The position numbers and the translations under genes are program-made. Positions 1 to 9,970 of a stretch of DNA of 64,000 nucleotides are shown here, piece after piece. The stretch spans positions 343,243,081-343,307,080 of the forward strand of contig JAUPFV010000001.1 of assembly GCA_036936605.1 (NCBI GenBank), written 5' to 3'. This DNA comes from Limnanthes douglasii subsp. nivea (taxonomy: Eukaryota > Streptophyta > Magnoliopsida > Brassicales > Limnanthaceae). The notes under the pieces are model-generated. The model worked only from the letters and a program-made list of their open reading frames with translations, was not told where the DNA came from and searched no databases. Positions within the stretch are counted from its first letter, which is position 1, and each line of letters begins with the position of its first letter.

Positions 1-402
1 CAACAACACGAACAGCAGCAACAACAACACGAACACGAACAGCAACAACAACAACACGAACACGAACAGCGACAACAACAACACGAACAGCAACAACAGC
101 AACAACAACAACAGCAACAACAAGAAGAAGAACACCACCAGCAAAAACAACAAGAAGAAGAACAACAACAACACCCCCAACAACAGGAACAACAGCAACA
201 ACAGCAACACCAACAACAACACGAACAGCAGCAACAACAACAACACGAACAACAGCAGCAACAACAACAACAGCACCAACGAGAAGAACACCCCCAGCCA
301 CAACAACACGAAGAACACCCCTAGCAACACCAGCAGCCACAGGTTCAACACGAAGACCGGCAACAAGGACAACAAGAACAACAACAGCAGCAGCAGATAA
401 CC
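1..402 (+). repeat. CAA/CAG-rich polyglutamine-coding tract
   Basis: Almost pure CAA, CAG, CAC and GAA codons encode a Gln/His/Glu-rich low-complexity stretch in the same frame as the following Ulp1-like exon. An in-frame TAG lies at 322-324 (CCC TAG CAA), probably a CAG-to-TAG change. The tract runs off the left edge. Confidence 0.85.
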
Positions 403-921
403 TTGGCAAAGAGAGAAAGGCTAACTCAAGAGGTAGCACCTCAAGAGTCAGAACCTGTCTATCCCGGTGAGAAGACAGAACTACTCAGCCAGGAAGGACC
501 ATCCTTAGAAGACAAAACCACTTCTTTGGTGGAACCTCAAAGACCAATGGTGCTGTCAGCAAAGTCAGAATTGCTAAGCCAACGTCAAACTGTAGGCCCG
601 GTAACAAATCAACTGCCAGCTCCAGAGTCCCACGATAACACAGTAGGTTTACCTGATGCTTTTGTTGATGGTATTAGTACTCAAGTTTCACAGACATTTT
701 TAAATGAAATTGATAATGTATATTACGATTCTATAATACAACGGTCTCTGGAGAACATGTCGGAGGATGACATTAATGATTTCTGCCGACACGATCCAGC
801 CTCTATGCCGAACAAGTCAACGGCAGTGGTTGTCGCTGACCGTGCGGTAAGGCCTACTTACAATGATTTCGCATTATAACATGTGACTTGTGGCAAATGG
901 TGATTGGAGTATTACAAACAA

Positions 922-984
922 ATATCAGGGTAGGATGCGAACTGTTCAGTGGAACCTCGAATAGTTCGCACCATACCCTGATAT
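922..984. repeat. Inverted repeat (22-bp arms) inside intron 1 of the Ulp1-like gene
   Basis: Arms 922-943 and 963-984 are complementary at about 20 of 22 positions with a 19-nt loop. Each arm carries a TGCGAA/TTCGCA word and the word ATATCAGGG. A second, perfect palindrome (TTCGCAGC-CTAA-GCTGCGAA) follows at 1019-1038. Confidence 0.85.
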
Positions 985-2973
985 ATAATAATAAATTTAT
1001 TTAACTACTACCTTACATTTCGCAGCCTAAGCTGCGAACTGTTTGGACTCGTTGCGCTTATAATCACTGACGCCCTCTACTTTTGATTTTCGTTTCATAC
1101 TAAGCTCGAGACAGTTAATGAGATAGAGGAGCCAACTTTTGCACTACTGACACAAACGCAGCCTCAAGTGGCAGAGGAAGAAGAGTTCGTAATAACAATG
1201 CAGGAACCACCAGTAGTAGAATACAGCGACTGGCCAAAGAAAACCAAAGTAACTGCGCGTATCGATCTGGCACAATACCACAAAATACAGTTGGTTAAAG
1301 CCTACGAGAGCGACAACCCTGATCCAGTGGTATGGCAGTTACCGGAGTCCAAGTTTACGTACGGAATCAGGGTGCAAACGAGTGATCTCATGGCACTACC
1401 TTTAATATTAGAGCTGGACGTAAAGGTATCCAATTTTCAACCAACTTTATTTTCAATATTTCAAATATGTATTCTATATTTAACATAAATCTACAACTCC
1501 TTTGTTAGCTTATAGATGCTTGGATTCGAAAGATGCTTGAAGATGCAGACTACAAAGTTCCATGCACTAAAGCTAAAGGAGAGCATCACGACGCCATACT
1601 GATTTCGGGCATGACTGCGGTAAGTTTAGCTCACGTAAATAGACCAAAGTTCTCAGAAATGTTATCACTTTAATATACTCTTGCTTGGATGCAGCATCAA
1701 ATGAGATCAGGGTGGCAAGTGGAAAATCTGGTGGACATGGCTTTTAGGAAGGGGCACAAAAATGCCAACATCATCATGATTCCAGTGTGCACCGAGTCAA
1801 AGGACAATGCAAACCACTGGACGTTGCTCGTCATCGACGTTGACGGCTGCACAATTTCAAACTACAACTCGCTTATGCCTAAGCTTCATTCCATAGACAA
1901 CACCACAAGAACACCTGCACTACTGGTAAATATTCCAAACTATACACTTACATTTTAAGGATGCATGCTGCGAAGTGAGATCTGATATGCTGCGAATTGT
2001 GAGTAATCAAGATGTTTTTCGCAGCCTGTCCATAACTTAATTCGTAGCCTATCTATGTTGGATACAATTCTCAGCTTGTTCATAACTCAATTCGCAGCCT
2101 ATCAAGGCTGTCATACAATTCGCAGCTTAAGATGCGAATTGTGTATGATATATTGTAATACAATTCGCAGCCTGAGGATTCGAATTGTATGTCACCAACT
2201 GTTTTTGTTTTTGTGCATATTCCTAACACTAATTATTATACACAGATCAAATATTTGTTGGATAGAGGATTCCTACCCAAATATAGTACAGGGTGGAAGG
2301 TGAAAGTGGAAAGAGGCTTCCCGCAACAAAAAAAGGCACCGTGGACTGTGGTGTCTTCGTCTGCAAATATGCAAGCGATATTATTAAGCATGGATCAGTC
2401 CAGAAAAAATATGATACAGATATGGTGACTGCCTTAAGAGCAGAAATGTTCTATTACTTTTTAAATGACATAGACACCGTAACATATGGCTGATTCGTGT
2501 AATGATGTAAATACGTTAGTTGCTTGTAAATACATATGTCTGTTGTAAATTTTATTTTTGTTGTGCATACATAAACAAATTGTGATATATAATGAATCTT
2601 CATTATCTTTTAGTTCGCATCATAACCTGATATATAATGATTGATTATTATCCAGGTATGTATGAACAGTTCGCAGCCAAACCTGTATGAATACTTCGCA
2701 GCCTAAATTATATCAAATAGTTCGCAGCCTAACCTGATAGATGGTTATCAATACACACACAATTCGCATCCTGGTATACCAGCTTATAACCTGTTCGCAG
2801 CCTGGTGCATAAATAAAATATTAAATAACATCATTCAAGAATACGAACCGGCTATGGCGTATGCCTTGGTAAACGTTTTCTGCATTGAGCACGCAAAAAA
2901 CAATCAAATCATGTCCAGAACCCATTAATTGCTGATTGGACATGGAGGCTATGTAATGATCACCTCCTTTCCC

Positions 2974-2980
2974 TATAAAT
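2974..2980 (+). promoter_or_regulatory. TATA box of the 159-aa MULE ORF
   Basis: TATAAAT at 2974-2980 lies 105 bp before the ATG at 3085, with a pyrimidine-rich leader between. The stretch 2494-2970 holds no gene, only AT-rich spacer with repeated TTCGCAGCC words. Confidence 0.55.
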
Positions 2981-3084
2981 AACACTAGAAAACCAGAGGC
3001 TATTTTTAAAACAAACTCTACATTTTAAACCAGAGCTATTTTTTAACAAACTCATTTCCCTCGTCTCTTCAAATTCAAAAAGTC

Positions 3085-3564
3085 ATGTCTTTTTCCACCA
3101 CCACAACCACCACCTCATACTCAAACTCTGGTTCACTCGGTTCTCTGGGTGACTCCTGGTCATCCTTAACCGTTAACCTGAGTGATGAGTTGATCATGCC
3201 AGCACCACCACCAAACAGCCCAGTATATGTTTTTGGGTTAGACATATATGATGACTACTACTCAGCTGACTCTCAACCATTGGAAGTTGTTCCACAGATT
3301 GCTGCTGAACCTCAGCCAGAACAGGTTCCAATGCTTCATACTGCACCTCAGCCAGAGGTTAAAAACAACAAAAGGAAGAGGGAAGACGAAGCTGGTCCAT
3401 CGAGGATAAAATTTTTAAGCTTGATGGACGTTGATGTTGAAGCTGAGGATAAAGACGAGAAAGAGAAAGAGAAAGTCGAAGACAAAGAGAAGAAAGACAA
3501 AGATGATCAGCACAAAAAGGAGAAAGAGGAAACAGTTGGTGATGAATCATCTACCAACTGCTAG
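3085..3564 (+). CDS. Acidic/charged MULE-borne protein of unknown function (159 aa)
   Basis: I do not recognise a family. A single intact ORF begins at an ATG with a TATA box about 105 bp upstream. The N-terminus is Ser/Thr-rich, followed by a Pro-rich stretch, a basic cluster KNNKRKRE around residues 93-100 that could be a nuclear localisation signal, then a Lys/Glu/Asp-rich tail (about residues 118-150). The composition suggests a disordered nuclear protein. It lies between the Ulp1-like gene and the convergent transposase inside one MULE, so it may be an element accessory gene. Its open frame contrasts with its two broken neighbours. It could still be a chance or captured ORF. Confidence 0.55.
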   Translation: MSFSTTTTTTSYSNSGSLGSLGDSWSSLTVNLSDELIMPAPPPNSPVYVFGLDIYDDYYSADSQPLEVVPQIAAEPQPEQVPMLHTAPQPEVKNNKRKREDEAGPSRIKFLSLMDVDVEAEDKDEKEKEKVEDKEKKDKDDQHKKEKEETVGDESSTNC

Positions 3565-3676
3565 AGTTGGTTTTTGTTTTTTGTTTTTTTGAAATGCAAC
3601 TAACTAGCACCAGAAGCTTGTAGTGATATGTGTAAACAGTTGTTAGTTTCTGGATATATTTTGTAATCCTTCTTTA

Positions 3677-4307
3677 TGTAATCCAACTTGTAATCCTCCT
3701 TTTTGTAATCCAAATATATTTTGTACATCATTCGCATGTTAACCTGCTATATTACTCATTTTCAACCTTACTGAATATCCTGGTATTTTATTAAACAACA
3801 ATTCGCAGCTTATCACATGACAAATATCAGGACACCTTAACTGAACTCCATTCGCATCAAAATTCTGGTCCTAATTCGCAGCCTATCATGCGAAACGTAA
3901 GATATGCTAAATGGTTGATCTGATTTACCAATGATTCGCATCCTGTTAAAATTTCACATAATTGTACATAATTCGCATGTAATCCTGATAGATGTTTGTA
4001 ATCCAACTTGTAATCCTTATTTTTGTAATCCAAATATATTTTGTACATCATTCGCATGTTAACCTGCTATATTACTCATTTTCAACCTTACTGAATATCC
4101 TGGTATTTTTATTAAATAACAATTCGCAGCTTATCACATGACAAATATCAGGACACCTTAACTAAACTCCATTCGCATCACAAATCTAGCCCTACTTCGC
4201 AGCCTATCATGCGAAACGTAAGATATGATAAATGTTTGATCTGATTTTACCAATGATTCGCATCCTGTTAAAATTTCACATAATTGTACATAATTCGCAT
4301 GTAATTC
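3677..4307. repeat. Direct tandem duplication of about 320 bp downstream of the acidic ORF
   Basis: Copy 1 (about 3677-3996) and copy 2 (about 3997-4307) share long runs such as TTTGTACATCATTCGCATG and TTCGCAGCCTATCATGCG with only scattered substitutions and 1-2 bp indels. Each copy carries the same series of TTCGCA palindromes. No gene is seen in 3565-4368. Confidence 0.85.
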
Positions 4308-4368
4308 GAATATACAAATGTCTAGTTTGCTGTACAGAACAATAACTATGCACAAAAAATAAATGTCC

Positions 4369-6921
4369 TTAAACTGGAACATCACAAGTCCTCCGGTTAT
4401 GGCCTGATTTCGAACATCGGCCACACCTTAACTTCTTGGTTGAGATTTCTCCTCTAGAAGGGATTCGCTTTTTCTTAGGCCTTCCGGAGTGTCTCTTAAC
4501 GTTCGGAGGCAGAATTTCAACAAAAGAAGGATCGTTAGCGCTGGACCCTTCGCCGAAATCAGTTAGAGCTGGTATGCTGAAAGAGTAACTTTCCCTGTAA
4601 TTCTTAACCGTAAAGAAGGGTTCTATTACAGTCAATGGATCTTGGTCAGTGTATTGTAATGCCGCTAGAGCATGAGCACATGGAAAACACTCTTGTTGCC
4701 ATGATCCGCATGAACATTTGAAATCCAACAGATTAACAACAGCCACAGGAGTCGAAAAGACTTCGAACATGGCGGAAGAGGACTTACGTACTACCCAACT
4801 TCGGCACATGTCAACATTCTGCTTTAGCTTCTTCTCGTACTCGGGAACCAAATTAGTACTCCAGCTGAGACCTTCTTCGTATCTCCGTGAAACCTGAGTC
4901 ATAAGCAAGACTCTAATCCAATCAATAAACTCAACAATTGGTAAGCCGCAATATTTTTTGATCTGATTGTTAAACGATTCAGCTGCGGTAGAAGCCATAG
5001 AGCCGTATCGCTTCCCTTTTACGTAAGCCTGCGCATACTTTTCAGGGGGTAAATTTGCAAGAAAATAACTCATTCTCTCACCACCTTCACATAAAAAACC
5101 TGTTAGTATCTCTTTAAAAAGCTCTTGACTGGGAGCATAAGCAAGACGGTGGAAGAAACTCAACATCTTTTTTTTATATTCCCTGTTAGTATGTTCCAGT
5201 TTGGCTCTCAAATTCTGCATGAGATGGAAATAACAGTACGCATGATAGCAGTTTGGATACAAGACAGAAACAACATTAACAATACCAGAATGACGGTCTG
5301 AAATAAATGTGATCTGGCGATCCAGCAAATGTGGTTTCAAACACCCCAAAAAACCACATCCAATTATCCCAATCTTCAATGCTAACTACAGCAACAACAA
5401 CAGGGAATAGTCCTGGAAAAAGGCAGATCAATTAAACACTACAACAGTATGCAAACGTTTAAAAATTGTAAACAATTCGCATGCTGTCTTGTAATAATTC
5501 GCAGCTTGGCATGCGAAATGTGTGTGACATTTTAATTGATCATGCAAACAGTTCGCACCTTATTATGTGAATTCGCAGCTTGTAGAAACTTTAAATAATA
5601 CCTAACTCAAGCTGCGATGTAAGTACAGTTTATTCAGCATAATACCTAATACGCAGCCTCAACTGCGAAATGTGAGAATCACAACCCTGCTTAATTCGCA
5701 TCACCTGCTGCGAATTACATCAGCATTTTCACACAAAAACATCGTTCATTAATTAGATAAATGTAACTAACCGTTGTTTCCGTCCTTTGCTACAGCAGTG
5801 AGCAATGTACCCTTGTACTTGCCATATAAGTGGGTTCCATCGACAAACAACATTGGACGGCATGAATGAAAACCACTAAGGGACGAACCGAATGCTACAA
5901 AACAGCGCTTGAATCGGTTTCCAGCTGACAACTCCAACTGGAAGTCTGAAGTAATATCCCGGCTCTTCAAGCGTTTGAAGTATCCGCTTAGTAAACTAAA
6001 AGAGCTTGAACTATCTCCAAAAACTGCCCTCCTAGCCTTCTCTAAAGCATTCCATGACAAACGATAAGAGATATCAAGACCGTAATCTTGTTTGACAGTC
6101 GATTGTATGGTTTTGGCTGTCAACGAATGGCAGGTCCGGAGAGAATCCCGAATTTCCTCTGCAATCAAATCTGATGTCAAATGCTTGTGCCGCTTATGCT
6201 TATGCTTCTGGGAGAAAACAGGACTGCAAGTATGGTTCGGGAAATGCTTCTTTATCGTCATAAGGCCGGTGCTTGAGTCAATAGATGCATAAACCCTCCA
6301 TTTGCACCCGCTTGTGAGCTTATTTTCACAATAAGCAGTGATCTTATTTGTTGTGTTGTGCAGGTATTTGAAAGAAAAACCATGCTCTAACGCAAACTTG
6401 CACAAGGATAACCTCAGACCGGCAGCACCTTCTTCAAAAGCTTGACCCACCCCTGTAATAGCATCAGCCCAACCAGCAGTAGCAAGTTGTTTTTTCCTCT
6501 GATCAGAATTAACTAAACCGTTACTACTCTCCCCGCTAACTATTTGATCAAGAGATGGTTTTACCAAAACCAAGCTACGCTCTTTACGCTTACCACCAGA
6601 ATCCTTACCACCAGAGCTCTTATCAACAGAACTTTTATTACCAGAACCCTTATCGAAGACGTGTTGTTCTATGAGAAAACTAACCCGTTTTAAACGCTCC
6701 AAATCAAGATATAACACCAACCCAACAAAATCACTCTGGTTATTAAAGAAACAATTATTGTAATCCCCGCAGGAGTAAGTAATTAGGTACTCACCTGTGG
6801 CAAGCTCCTCCCACGCGTTCTCTACATAAGCTTGGATACTTTCGAAGCTTTCAAACTCCGTGAAAGGCACAATTGCAGTTTGGTGACCATATTTAAAAAT
6901 ACAAACTCGTGATTTAGACAT
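4369..6921 (-). pseudogene. MuDR-type MULE transposase, two exons, frameshifted
   Basis: This is the DDE transposase that would mobilise the MULE. Exon 1 is 6921-5772 (ATG at 6921): an N-terminal PB1-like region (residues 1-85), a linker, a MuDR DNA-binding domain (about 150-225, ending HFPNHTC), and the start of the DDE domain (FVDGTHLYGKYKGTLL). A phase-1 intron runs 5771-5413. Exon 2 is 5412-4369: GLFPVVVAVV, ITFISDRHSG, a SWIM zinc finger (CSCGSWQQECFPCAHALAAL) and a C-terminal CCHC knuckle (CGRCSKSGHNRRTC). In exon 2 a one-base insertion in the CCCCAAAAAA run at 5344-5353 (+ strand) breaks the frame between WMWFF and GCLKPHLLDR. Both halves are otherwise open, so the break is recent. The intron holds TTCGCA words. 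Confidence 0.9.
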
Positions 6922-7679
6922 CTCTTAACCTGGACAATACAAGTTATTTGTTATTAGTCTCAAAAACTAGGTGCAAAATATTTACTACTGCATCAAACAA
7001 TTCGCATCCTAAGGTGCGAATTGTGTATACCTACAACTATCTATTCGCATCCTGTCCTGATATTTGTAGGTAACAAAGTCCTGATATTTGTCATTAGTCA
7101 CAAAACTGTGCAGATTATTTACTGCACCATCAAACAATTCGCATCATAACATGCGAAATGTGTACATACATCGAGTAATTCGCAGCATGTCCTGATATTT
7201 GTATATATCTACATATATCTATTCGCAGCCTGTCCTGATATTTCTATGTAACACCGGTCCTGATATCTGTTTCGAAATACAATACTCTAACTGACCTAAA
7301 AACTCGTAATCTACACATTACCCACAAACTAAAGCACTAACAAATTAGAATATAACATCAGAAAACAAGGACGTAACTATATAGCGAACAATATCAACGA
7401 AACAGATCACTATAACAAAAAAAAAACAGAGAAAAGCTCGAAATCAGGCAAGGGCATCTAAAAACAGTAGACTATAACCTATTCCAACAGAGAAAACGAA
7501 TAAAAAACTTCGAAATCGGTAGGTAATTACCTAAAAAGCTCGCAACACGATTACTTGTAAGCTACAAGATTCCAAAAAGTCGTGATCAACTCCTGTACGT
7601 ATAAAACAGAGGTTAGACAGGTCTAACACAACAACTTACACAAAGAAAACAAACCTTTAGCAGCTTCCGATCACCGGAA

Positions 7680-7950
7680 AATGTGATTTAAACCCAGCTC
7701 GTGGTGGTTAGTAGGGTTAGGTGGTTAGAGCGGCTAACAAATTCAAATCTTCAAAAAGCAAGAAAAAATAGAAAGAAAACAGAAAATAACGTTTATATAG
7801 TGGGTTAAGGGTAGTTAGGGTATTAAAATAAAGTTAGGTTGTTAGTGACAATAAGGTAGTTGAGATGGGTATTAAGTAACAATTGATCAAACCTTGGGTG
7901 GTAAGTGACAATTGAATAGTTGAGTGGGTACTTTAAGTGCAATTTCCCTT
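7680..7950 (-). mobile_element. Probable right terminal region of the MULE
   Basis: Read inward from 7950 the sequence begins AAGGGAAATTGCACTTAAAG and then carries two diverged units of a CTCAACTA..TTGTCACT motif, a style typical of MULE terminal repeats. TTCGCA words end before this block and unrelated AT-rich DNA follows. The partner terminus is off the left edge, so this is inference. Confidence 0.5.
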
Positions 7951-8431
7951 AAAACATAATCAAATTAGTTACCTAAAATATAGGTAGATCATATTTTTTT
8001 TTGCTTACGTGTCATTAGTTAACTCGTGCAATACATATATTTTTGGCTTAGGGTTTCACATGTATACGATTGATTTTATGTTTTTCACCAAGAGAGCAAA
8101 TATATAATTCTTGATCGGGGTCGATTTCGGTTCGGTTGCAATAAACGTAAAATTGACCGAATTTAACTCGGGTTGAAATGAATTTTTTTTTTGAAAAATT
8201 GACCGAACCGATAATTTTGGTTTGGTTCGGTCCGTAAGTTTGGTCTTTTGTTTTTTGTTTTTGTCATTTTTATTTTTTATAGTTTATTTTTTATATATAG
8301 TGATGTTTGTCGGACAATTTTTTTAAAAAAAAATCATTTTAAAGGTTTATCATCATAAATGAATTGAATTTAAAAAAAGTAGGACTCTTTTGATCGTTTT
8401 TATCATTTTATTTTTTATTTTTGCGGATGAT
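7951..8431. other. AT-rich spacer, no gene seen
   Basis: Homopolymer-rich AT sequence between two DNA transposons. I see no coding frame, RNA gene or repeat of note. Confidence 0.6.
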
Positions 8432-8441
8432 TTAAATTATA

Positions 8442-9960
8442 GGCGAAGCTATATTGGGATCCCTTTTGGCCATAATAAGACCCCAAAATAAATAAAAAAT
8501 CTGTTTATGTGAATTGATCATTTTAATCTTTATATACAAAACCAAAGTTCTAACCAAAACCCAACATTTTCTTCTTCTTCCTAAAACGCTCTCTCTAACT
8601 AAACAAAATTTTTAAAAAACACCAAGAAGCATGGATTTGAGCGATTATTGAGTTATGTGTCGTTTTAAAAGTGTTTTTAAAGTGTTTAGTTGATGATAAT
8701 TGGCCCTTTGGGCTATCTCTGTCGGGAAAGTCCTGACCAGATTTTGATAGATTGAAAGCTCCTCTTTTAAGTGATAGTTATATAAAAAAAACGAGTAGGA
8801 CTATCAATTTTGTGTCAATGGTTTGTATCTAGTCTCGTAGGGTTAGGTGAAATACATATGACCTATATGGGTTGGCCCGAAATTTCCTAGCTCTAACTTA
8901 TCGTGCTGGGTTTAGGGGCTATGTTATATACTCTATGCTTGTCAAGTATGAGTTAGGTTGGTCATATAATTCGAACCCGATCCATTTTGTATATGTTGCG
9001 TTTGTTTCAATCGAGATTTAATTAGGCTTTAATATCTTGACAGTAACCCTAAAATATTGCGAGAAAAAGGTTTCACCAAACTAGTTGTATATTAGATCAA
9101 ATGACTGTGTGATGTGTTCTAACTTGACCAATGCATGGATTACTGGGTGACTAGAAAAAAAAGTTGTATTTAAATGGAAAAATCTCGTTTGGTCAAGTCT
9201 AGCCCGGGTACCGAATTAGCGAAAATCCTGTTTTGAGTTCATCTAGTTCGGATATGTGTTATATATTAGTCTCTCAGATGTGGAACTGAATTTTGAAGAC
9301 GTATCTGAGATCAAATCTGGTTTTAATCCGGACAACTCGGATAGTCTGTCTAACACGATTTATCTATTACGCAGATTCTCAAGACTGTCAATGTATTGCT
9401 CATAAAGTGTTTTCGGGTGTACTAAAATGCTTAACATGCGGATGCACTTTCACAACTTACGACCCGTGTATGGATATCTCTCCCAAAATTCAAAAATCAA
9501 GAACCCTAATCGCTGAAAACTCACCCCAAATCAACAAACAACATACCTGTATGTCAAGGATCACTAGAGTAACACTAATCAAGAACTTACTTCAAAAAAA
9601 TCCACAACATTTAGATGAAAATTTAACTTTTTCGGCATAACCTATAACTCTAAATATCACTAAAAATACCTAACTAAAATGCATAAAAATTACATGAATA
9701 AGTATAGGATTCATTCCTTAACGTTTTGTGAGTTCGGATTTGAGAAATCTTTGAGTTTTGTTTTACCGATTTCGAGAGTTTTTTGTCTGGAGTAGAGAGA
9801 AAAGAGGAAGTTTGGGCTGAAATAGAGCTTTTATATCAATGATAAATTGATTATTTTGGGGTCTCATTATAGCCAAATGAGATCTCATTATAGCCAAATG
9901 AGGTCTCATTATAAAAAGAGTCTCATTGTAACCAAAAAGGATCTTAAAATAGTCTTACCC
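8442..9960. mobile_element. Non-autonomous MULE-like element with target-site duplication
   Basis: The left end (GGCGAAGCTATATTGGGATC) and the complement of the right end (GGGTAAGACTATTTTAAGAT) align with one gap, and the match continues through GATCCYTTTTGG and AATRAGACCCCAAAATAA. Both sides are flanked by TTAAATTATA (8432-8441 and 9961-9970), fitting the 9-10 bp duplications of MULEs. The right end carries extra tandem copies of a unit containing CTCATTATAGCCAAATGAG. The 1.4-kb interior has no convincing gene; an open frame at 9293-9640 has no recognisable motif. Confidence 0.75.
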
Positions 9961-9970
9961 TTAAATTATA

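Larger units (their letters stand above)
1..2493 (+). pseudogene. Ulp1-like (C48) cysteine protease gene, five exons, disabled
   Basis: Ulp1-family proteases remove SUMO from proteins; transposon-borne copies are of unknown role. Exons are about 1-846, 1105-1425, 1509-1619, 1695-1925 and 2246-2493, with GT-AG introns that all keep phase 0. Exon 4 encodes NHWTLLVIDVDGC (catalytic His and Asp) and exon 5 encodes DCGVFVC (catalytic Cys), the C48 signature. Upstream lies a long Gln-rich, then acidic, region. The copy is broken: an in-frame TAG at 322, and an A-run at 2328-2334 one base too short, so the Cys motif is out of frame with the first codons of exon 5. The N-terminus is outside the window. 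Assignment is firm; splice sites are by eye. Confidence 0.85.
922..7262. repeat. Dispersed TTCGCA/TGCGAA words across MULE non-coding DNA
   Basis: More than 40 copies by eye of TTCGCA or its complement, usually as TTCGCAGCCT or TTCGCATCCT, in introns and spacers (e.g. 965, 1019, 2090, 2120, 2163, 2670, 2719, 2761, 3728, 3872, 5490, 5708, 7000, 7140, 7178, 7220). They often pair as TTCGCA-N8-TGCGAA palindromes and are often next to CCTGATAT. I saw none in the transposase exons. Confidence 0.8.
1..7950. mobile_element. MULE carrying Ulp1 protease, acidic ORF and MuDR transposase (left end outside window)
   Basis: A Ulp1-like protease (+), a small acidic ORF (+) and a MuDR-type transposase (-) sit together. 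All non-coding parts between them, including introns of both larger genes, share dispersed TTCGCA/TGCGAA words that stop near 7260, which argues for one element. The probable right terminus is near 7950. MULEs carrying Ulp1-type genes are an established plant class (Kaonashi-type in Arabidopsis, others in melon). The left terminal repeat and the target duplication lie outside the window, so the limits are inferred. Confidence 0.75.

Noticed and set aside
9293..9640. 115-codon open frame inside the non-autonomous MULE
   Set aside because: No recognisable motif, no splice or promoter context; likely chance.
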